From assembly GCF_963576675.1 (NCBI RefSeq), contig NC_088913.1:24383001-24447000 (forward strand): a stretch of DNA of 64,000 nucleotides. The letters run 5' to 3'. The notes beneath the pieces were generated by a model, which had not been told where the DNA came from, did no database searches, and saw only the letters and a list, made by a program, of their open reading frames with translations. Position 1 is the stretch's first letter. Every line of letters starts with the position of its first letter. The DNA comes from Euphorbia lathyris. Its lineage: Eukaryota; Streptophyta; Magnoliopsida; Malpighiales; Euphorbiaceae. Shown here piece after piece: positions 56,301 through 64,000 of the stretch. The translations under genes and the position numbers were made by a program.

Positions 56301-57668
56301 ATGACTATCCCTTTCTCCCCTCATGATGATCACGTCGACATCAGAGTTCTCTTCAATCCAAAGCTTCGCATTAATCCTCAGGAAGGAAGCACGCCGCCCA
56401 AAAACAAACCTTCGTTTTCGGAGGTGGTGGCGAAAAAGATTATCCCTGTTTCAGAATCCACTGCGACGGTTTCCGATTTCGGGGGCATTCGCTCTGTAAA
56501 AATCTCACAAGAGGCATATGAAAAGAGATTAGCCCTATGCGAGCACGCTCTTATTGGCCGTTTAATCCTCTCCAAAGGGGATGCCCCGAGGAAGGTAGGG
56601 GAGCTCAAGCAGACACTCACGACAACTTGGGGGTTGACTGAGAATTGGAGGCTTATCTCCATTGGAAGAGGCTTCTACCAGGTAATATTAAATTCCAGAA
56701 TCGCTAAGGCTACAACTCTCAGTAAAGGAATCATTAACGTTAAGCCATGAACGTTTCGGTTACAGCCATGGAAGGCAGATTTTGACCCGTTTATAGAAAA
56801 AACAACCCAAACATATGTATGGATTCGTCTTTATGCCTTACCTTGGGAATACTGGGATCCCCAGATCTTGTCAGACATTGCTAGGGGCCTTATTAGATTG
56901 GACAGAGCCACATTAGAAGGAGACTTTGGTCACTATGCTCGTATGTTGGTGGATGTGGACCTGGCGACTGAGCTGCCTATGACTCTAGGAATAGAGAGGG
57001 AGGGGAGGCAATTTTGGGTCGATGTGATTTACGAGAAGCTCCCAAGTTTCTGTAAGATATGCTCAAACATAAGGCACTTGGCCTATGAATGCAAAAGGAA
57101 TACTAAACCCCAGTTAGTGCAGGTTAGGAAGCACACTGATTCTCAGAAGTTGAAACAGGTAGTGGGTAATGTTGAGGTTGAATTGAATAAAACTTGGGTG
57201 CCTGTCAAGAACATTATGAACAGACTTATATAGGATCTGACAAGTCCGTTGAAACAAATTGAAATGAATGGGGAAGCCGCAAACATCAATGCGGAGAATG
57301 AAGACAATACGGATATGGTACAGGAAGGAATTAACGCAGACATAGTTGCTAAGGAAGCGGAAGTATGCGAAAACAAAGGGATTAAGATTCCGGCAAATAT
57401 TGTGGATGAATCCTGCAGTAGTCCCGATCAGTACGATGAGGAGAAAGACCTGGAGAGAAGGCCTTCGCCTGGAAACCAGAATATTAGTGACCCTGACACG
57501 ACTGAGCAATCAGCCAACGCGAAACATACCAGTTGGGCAGAAGAAATGGAATCAGAAAATTAGGAAACAGTGACCTCAAAGAAGAAGGGGGGTACTCGCA
57601 CGAGTCCAACCCCGAGCCAAAAGTCCCGTGTGAAGAGGGTCAGTAAAATCCCAGTTCATTTTAAATGA
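56301..57668 (+). pseudogene. LINE ORF1 (DUF4283 and zinc knuckle), stop codons
   Basis: One frame runs from ATG 56301 to TGA 57666-57668, with internal stops TGA 56748-56750, TAG 57231-57233 and TAG 57561-57563. The N-terminal part shows the DUF4283 nucleic-acid-binding fold (LIGRLILSKGDAPRK, WRLISIGRGFYQVI), then TYVWIRLYALPWEYW. The knuckle CKICSNIRHLAYEC (CX2CX4HX4C) lies near 57054, after FWVDVIYEKLPSF. The acidic C-terminal tail has no known fold. ORF1 proteins bind the LINE RNA. Its stop overlaps the ORF2 start. Confidence 0.88.
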
Positions 57669-60600
57669 CCGTGATTTATTGGAACTTCAGAGGTATCTCC
57701 AATATAGGTACCCATAATTGAGATAGAAGCTATAAACCAGAGATTTTGGGATAGTTTGGGTATGGTTTTCATTTGGGCTAACCTGCGAGAGAGGAAAACG
57801 CTCTGGTTATTCAAGGCAGTAACGGTTACATATCCTATATCTATTCATTCCTGTCCTGAGAAATTCATACTTATCACCTGCTTAATCAGGAATAGGATGC
57901 AATTTTTATGTTTTGTGTACGAGAGTATCTGGGCGAACAGAAGAGTTGTTTTATTTGAGGAGATCAATCAGATTCAAATGGCTAATCCAGGCAGGTGGCT
58001 GATTGTTGGAGATTTCAATGCCATCCTCGGGGCACATGAAAAATCTGGTAACCCGCCGGCCACTCGTCCGTGCAGAGAGTTTCGGGGTTTTTATGATACG
58101 GGAGAGTGGAGAGAGATTCAGACAACTGGACCTTTTTACACTTGGACTAATGGCAGACAAGTGCAGGCTAGGATTGACAGTAGGCTTGACAAAGCTCTGG
58201 TCTCGGGGGAGTTTGAAGAATGCTGGTCAGTTAGTTGCATGGTTCTAAATAGACACAAATCAGATCATCATCCGCTGTTGGTGCGCTTTAATCAGAATGA
58301 CGCAGTGGGAGGCAGGTTCCGTTTTCAGTCGATGTGGATCACGCACCGAGATCTCAAGGAGGTAATTCGGCAGTACTGGTCAGGCATACATCCGGACTTG
58401 GGGGCTATACAGACACTCGGCTACAAGCTCAAAGGGCTGCGGTCAGTGTTAAGAACATGGAATAAAGATGTATTTGGTCATTTGGACAAGAATATTGCAG
58501 CAAGTGAATCAATGTTGGCAGCGATTCAGTTAGAGATCTCGACGAATGGAATATCCAATGAACGGCATGAGCAGGAATTGCAGGCTCACGCTAATCTGGA
58601 CGCGCATTTGAATCAGAAAGAGATGTTTCTGAAAGAGAAAAGCAGGGTGAACTGGTTGGCTCTTGGTGATAGAAATTCCAACTTCTTTCACCGAATGGCA
58701 AATCAGAGAAAATCAACAGTGGGAATTAAGGCTTTGATCATTGACGATATCCTTTGCACGAAAGAGACGGAGATGGCGGACCATATCACTTCTTACTATG
58801 AGAACCTCTTCACCAACCCCAGCACAGTTCCTGCGGATCTATCAGAGATACACAGGATAACTCCAAATTTGGTGACGGAGGAGATGAATAGCTCGCTGAT
58901 CCGCGTACCAAATTTGATGGAGATAAAGCATTTGGTCATGTGTATGAACCCTACTAGTGCTCCGGGGCCAGACGGCTTCACGAGCATTTTCTTCCAAACC
59001 TTTTGGGACGTGGTAGCTGACGACGTCTGTAGAGCAGTACTGAGCTTCTTTCACTCGAGTCAGATATCGACGGGATTGAATTCAAGCATTATGGCACTAA
59101 TTCCAAAAGTGGAGGGGGCAGAGAGAATTGAGCAATACAGACCAATTATAATGAGCAATTCTGTATTCAAAATCATATCCAAAATCCTTGCTGACAGACT
59201 GTCATTGGTAGCCAGGGAAATTGTCTCTCCTAATCAATTTGGCTTCATTAAAGGTCATAACATCCATCAATGTATAACAGTAGCATCAGAAGGGGTGAAC
59301 ACTCTACAGAAAAAGTGCTTCGGAGGTAACATGAGCATGAAGATTGATATGACAAAAGCTTTTGAAACAATGGACTGGAATTTCTTATTGGAGGTTCTTG
59401 AGTCTTTTGGTTTCTCAATTCAATTTTGGGACTGGATACTGAATATCATGTCCTCAACATGCATCTCTATTATGACCCTGGTGGGAATTTCGGGATATTT
59501 TGGGTGCTCACGTGGAGTTCGACAAGGAGACCCGCTCTCTCCGCTGTTATTCAGCATTGCTGAAGACTACCTGAGCCGTTCATTGACTAAGCTGCAGGAG
59601 GATGGGAAAATCATGCCCGTCACCTATTCGACAACTCACCATTTGCCTACCCATCTCCTGTATACTGATGATATTCTATTATTCTCCAGAGCTACACTGG
59701 CAAATGTCAAGAGTATAACCTCTGTGTTCGACAATTATGGCTGTTTATCAGGTCAGCGTGTGAATTGGAGTAAACCTGAGTTGTTTGTGGGGAAGCACAT
59801 CACGCATTGTAGAAGTGTGAAGCTGGCGGAGAGTACTGGTATTCGGCTGGGCCAACTTCCTTTCAACTATCTAGGGATACCGCTGTTTTGGGGTGCTCCG
59901 AGATCAAAGCACCTTAAAAGGCTAGAAGACAAAGCCTCGGATGCATTTGCACGTTAGAAGGGCACGGATCTCTCAATGGCCAGTAGAATGACCCTGGTAA
60001 ATACGATAATTACCAGCTCCCTTATTCATTCTTTCATCGCTTACAGATGGCCTCGTGCTCTTTTGAAAGACCTTACTTGTAAGATGAAAAACTTCATCTG
60101 GTCGGGTTCAACTGCAACTCGGAAGCTGGTGACCCCTCCCTAGGAGCTCTGTACGAAATCAATATCAGAAGGAGGACTGGGATTGAAAAATCTAGAGACT
60201 ATGAACATGGCTCTAAACGGCAAGCTTACTTAGGGTCTGTTAGCGGACTCATCATTATACTTCAAGCTCTTGAGATCGAGATTCATTAATAAAGCGGATA
60301 TGGTCAGGCCAATAACATGTTCTTCTATTTGGAGTTCGATCAAATTGGCATACGAGAAGCTGCGCAATAACTGTCAATGGCTGATTGGGGAGGGCTCGGA
60401 GCTGAATTTCTGGAATTCAGAATGGATATCACCCACGGTGGCAGACAGTATCGGTTTACAATTCGCAGATCGTTTGAAGCGGCATGATACAGTTCAACAG
60501 TTCCGTAATCATTCCGACTGGATTGAGATACCGCCGCTCCATCCGGAGATCAGAGAAGCAATCAAGAAAACACATTTTTTAAAGCAGGGTCCGGATGTTT

Positions 60601-61721
60601 GCATTTGGAAACCGTCAGCGGATGGAACCTTCTCGGTCAAGTTGTTTTATAAATGGCTATCGTCTCCTCCGAGAAAGCATATACTTAGCCGTATATGGAA
60701 GCCTTATATTCCCCCCTCTCACTCGTTGGTATCTTGGCGGGCCTTTCATCATCGGCTTCCGACCCACGAAGAATTACAGAAACGGGGGATTGTCTTGACA
60801 TCGCAATGTTATTTTTGCAAGGTCTACTCGGAAAGTGCTGATCACATTTTTGTGAGTTGTGGTTTTACGGACTCGTTATGGGAGGCAATCGGGAATTTGT
60901 TTAGTAGGAGAATGTCGCCGACGGGAGGTTTACAGGAAAGACTTCTTCAGGCTTTAGAAATGATGTTCAGTCCTCAAATTTCCGCACTTTGGCAGAGTGC
61001 AGTGGTTCATGTTATTTGGGTGATTTGGAGGATGAGAAATGAATGTGTTCATGATGAAATCACCCCCTCCATCTTTGTTGCTTTACGTTACCTCTGGAAG
61101 CAAGTGTATCAGGCAGATAGATTAAGCAAAGGTTATATTTGGAACTCTATGGTTGAGCAGCAGATTCTCTCCAATTTGGCGATTACTCCGCGTCGCTCTA
61201 AACCGCCTAAAATAATCCCGGTAATATGGCAACGCCCGACGGATGGATGGATTAAATGTAATACAGACGCGTCGGTGATGAATGGTTCTGCGGGTTACGA
61301 TGGTATCTTTCGCAATTACACGGGCCGGATGGTGGGTGCTTTCGCGTCGCCGATGACTCTTCCATTCGTGCACCTAGTGGAACTTAAAGCTGCAATGGTT
61401 GCAATTGGATATGCGCATGAGAAGGGATGGAATCGGTTATGGCTGGAAAGTGACTCTGCTTTCGTGGTTGGAATGATGCGAACTCGTTCAAAACAGGTTC
61501 CATGGGAGTTAAGATGGGACTGGGAGGATTGCTTGGTTCAAATGGATGAAATACATGTCCTAATTATGCACATTTACAGAGAAGGAAATAAGGTTGCGGA
61601 TTGTTTAGCCAGTTTGGGTCGCGTGAGCTTGGAAGCCGTCTGGTGGGATCGGCCGACAGCCCCCTGCTTGGAGTTTATTAGCAAAAACTTGAATAGCAGA
61701 ACTGTTTACAGGTTCAGTTAG
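57665..61721 (+). pseudogene. LINE ORF2 endonuclease-reverse transcriptase-RNase H, broken
   Basis: Start ATG 57665, overlapping the ORF1 stop as ATGA, followed by YWNFRGISN, the usual beginning of the endonuclease. The reading stops at TGA 57719-57721 and resumes in another frame, with part of the endonuclease missing. Then come GDFNAILGAHEKSG, SRLDKALVS and KSDHHPLLVRF. Reverse transcriptase: ALIPKVEGAERIEQYRPI, MKIDMTKAFETMDW, GVRQGDPLSPLLFSIAEDYL and YTDDILLFS (both Asp kept). A zinc-type domain (WRAFHHRLPTHEEL, CYFCKVYSESADHIFVSC) and RNase H (CNTDASVMNGSAGYD, LESDSAFVVGMM, REGNKVADCLASLG) follow. TAG at 59955-59957 and near 60140 and 60230 lie in the frame that otherwise runs to 61721. 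Confidence 0.92.
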
Positions 61722-61868
61722 TGTTTTCTGTGGTTTTATTCATTTGTATACAACTATTTATTCTTCTAATTTTAATAAAGCAGGCTCGGGTGTTTTAGTT
61801 TGCGGTAGGTGCCAACCTAGTTGGGATTTACGGCTCTGATTCGCCACCCCTAGTTTCATTCAAAAAAA
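61722..61868 (+). other. LINE 3' UTR and tail
   Basis: Holds AATAAA at 61774-61779 and ends CATTCAAAAAAA. The tail is only seven A long. Confidence 0.7.
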
Positions 61869-61881
61869 GTTGTTGATTTAA

Positions 61882-63806
61882 AAGTTTTAATTTAAAACAG
61901 TTTTATTCTAAAACGTTTTGATTAAGTTTAGTTTAATTATAGTTTTAATTATAAAAAAAATAATACTTGTTGAAAGTTCGAACAGTAGCTAAAAGCTACT
62001 GTTTCGAACTTCCAATTTGAGTGGAGGTCCAACTCTTATTTGGGCGGTACTGCTGTTTTTTGGCAGCAATGCCGCCCGACATCGCGGATGTGATCCGCGA
62101 CGGGGCGAAACCGGTTTTCCGTCTCCGTTATGTTTATTTTCTGTTTTGATTTTTTCAATTGTTTTGGTTTTTCAGAAAACTAAAAGTAATATATATAGAA
62201 TTAATTAATCCAAATGATTTAATCGTTGTCTATTTTAAATTGTATAGATTGAATTCAGTTGTCTAATTAAGATGTTTTAATACGGTTAATTAGATAAACT
62301 ATTTCATTAATACAAAATTAAAATTTAGGAACAACGAATCAGCCCATATGAATTTATTAATTAATAAAAGGATATGGTAATGATATGTGTTTTAACTTGA
62401 TTTTGCAAACTGTTTTGTGCTTAATAAATATACTTGATATATTAGTCAATCACGTTAAACGGTTTTGATAAAATGATTAAACACAATGATGTATAATCTC
62501 TCGTCTTAAAAGTTTTGTGTTCTGGAATTGATTTTACAAAGTTTAATTATTTGTATGTGATATGGTTGAATTAAACACGTTAAATAATCTTGGTAAAATA
62601 ATTGAACACAAATAATTAATATCTTGTATAGTTGTATTTTGAGTATCTAATTAAGTTTATATTTGATGCATTTAATAAAATATAAATGATACAAAATTAA
62701 TTAAAAGGTTAATTTGATAGTAAAATTAATTTAAAAGTTTAATTTGATTAACTTAAATATTACATAAAGGGTTTATGTAATCAACCAATTAAATTTATTT
62801 AATTGAGTCTTTGCATGTTTAGAGTTATGGACATATTTGGACCCTCTATAATAGTTATTTAGTCCTTTGGTATTTTGAAAATAGGGCCTACTTGTCCTTC
62901 CTTATCTACTCTCTATTGCATTTCTCTTCTCACCTAATTAGGTCCCTTCAAATTAGTTGAAGTATTCCAAAGTAGTTCTAAAGTGTAGTATAGAAATTAA
63001 ATATTGATGTAATTTCAAGGCGCCAGCGAAAAGACGGAGGACCTAGAGGATAAGTATGTAATAGTTAGTATTTACCCTAGGATGACCTTTATTCCGTTTC
63101 TGGCTCAACGAAATAATTTAGATGATATGTCCATAACTACCAATGTAAATTGTATTTGTCTGATGTATGCTAAAGCAAATCAAGACTAGGTTAGATTATG
63201 AGACTTAAAATAAAAATCCATCGCTAATTAAAAGTTAAGTAAATAAGTAAGTTATTAAAATCGGTTGCCTCTCCCTAATATTATAATTCAGCCGACAGTA
63301 CTGGGGGTCTTTGGGTTGTTGAGTAAACTCAAGCTCGGGGTCTTATGGTAACACCTGAATTATCGAAAATCGCTTTTTCATGAATATGGGGTAATATTTA
63401 AATTAGATTATGATAATTGGATGGGTAAACTCATGTTGTCATAAACTAATGGGCAATATGGTTGGGATTAATATGAATAACATATTACTTAATAATGTGC
63501 TTAGTAACCCAATAACCTAGGAATCGCATTGCTGATATGATTGATTGTATGAATCTATCTAACAAATGAAACTAGCTTGTTGAGTAAACTCAAGGTGAAA
63601 TTTCAGGAGTTGGGATCCTAGCTCACTAAAGGATTTGTGAAATTCTTCGAATTAATATGGAGGGCTATTAATTTGGCAAAATAGTGGGAGCAATTTAAAA
63701 TGAAATTAAAAGACCTATAAATTTAAATTGAAATACTTTAAAGCAAATGAATAAACATACGTCACTCTATCTCACTCTCAAGTTAAAGTAAATACTCTAA
63801 ATCATC
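61882..63806 (+). other. Element C leader, second part, with hairpins
   Basis: Hairpins at 61974-62011 (17-bp stem, one bulge, loop AAA), 62042-62077 (14-bp arms, two mismatches) and 62082-62100 (TCGCGGAT/ATCCGCGA, perfect). TTATTCCGT...ACGAAATAA is at 63089-63116. TTGAGTAAACTCAA is at 63319-63332 and 63580-63593, with ATGGGTAAACTCAT at 63421-63434. The stem sequences of the first three are unrelated to those of A and B, but their place is the same. No protein is seen. Confidence 0.7.
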
Positions 63807-64000
63807 ATATCTAAACTGGATCTACATAATATTTTAACCGATAACAAATTGAATAGCTCAAAATTCACCGACTACTTTGGCAAACTCAAAATTGTTTTGA
63901 AGTTCGAAAAGATTGGGCATGTCGATGCCCAATGCCCTAGTAGATGATGCTCCTGTCAAAAGATTGATGTTTACTGGAAGCACCAATCAGATGACGAACG
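63807..64000 (+). pseudogene. Element C gag, 5' fragment
   Basis: Aligned with A, the start codon ATG has become ATA (63807-63809). The reading LTDNKLNSSKFTDYFGKLKI is recognisable, then a stop follows near 63943. It continues beyond the window. Confidence 0.7.

Larger units (their letters stand above)
56178..61868 (+). mobile_element. L1-type LINE, near full length
   Basis: Flanked by AAAGTTGTTGATTTAA at 56162-56177 and 61866-61881 (the first bases overlap the A tail). It has a short 5' UTR, ORF1 56301-57668, ORF2 57665-61721, AATAAA at 61774-61779, and a very short A tail. The RNase H after reverse transcriptase is typical of plant L1 elements. At least six nonsense codons and a small deletion in the endonuclease make it inactive. 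Confidence 0.92.
53916..64000 (+). mobile_element. Ty1/copia element C, 5' part, with nested LINE
   Basis: 5' LTR 53916-55730, primer site, long leader split by an L1 LINE, and the beginning of gag at 63807. The element is clearly of the A/B family by LTR ends, leader order and gag, but more diverged from A and B than they are from each other. The five bases before it are AGATC; the matching duplication is outside the window. The gag start codon is lost and the frame soon breaks. Confidence 0.88.

Overview
The window is a block of plant nuclear DNA made almost entirely of transposable elements. I found no host gene, tRNA, rRNA or CRISPR array. Athila-, Tat-, SIRE- and Tekay-type LTR retrotransposons, an L1-type LINE with a plant RNase H, and a CACTA end together point to a flowering plant, probably a eudicot. 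The species cannot be named from the sequence.

The structure is a stack of insertions that I resolved from LTR ends, primer sites and 5-bp target-site duplications (TSDs). The host is a minus-strand Tat-type Ty3/gypsy element, seen in pieces at 4834-9312, 50948-51300 and 52918-53915. It is cut by (i) a SIRE-type Ty1/copia element ending at 4833; (ii) an Athila element, 9313-50947, TSD GTGAT; (iii) a solo LTR, 51301-52917, TSD GGCCG; and (iv) a Ty1/copia element C from 53916 to beyond the window, which itself holds an L1 LINE at 56178-61868 with a 16-bp TSD. The Athila element holds a fused pair of gag-only elements (14749-22557), which replaced its reverse transcriptase, and a minus-strand Ty1/copia element B (25548-50086, TSD ATTCT). 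B holds a plus-strand element A of the same family (28564-43666, TSD AAACC). A holds a non-coding gypsy-type element E (37583-43339) in its 3' LTR. The deepest chain is Tat > Athila > B > A > E.

Almost every coding region is broken by stops, frameshifts or insertions. The exception is the Athila gag-protease frame (22558-25048), which is open. Element A has lost its 5' TATA box and catalytic residues of protease and integrase. B keeps more of its catalytic residues, but carries nonsense codons. No element here looks autonomous.

The most interesting signals are structural RNA/DNA motifs that gene models do not explain: arrays of GC-rich hairpins at one fixed place in the leader of all three A/B/C elements; a hairpin with an AGGA or GGGA loop and changing but fully paired stems beside the polypurine tracts of the Athila-type elements; and a cluster of CTGCTCG-N-CGAGCAG palindromes upstream of the TATA box in one LTR family.
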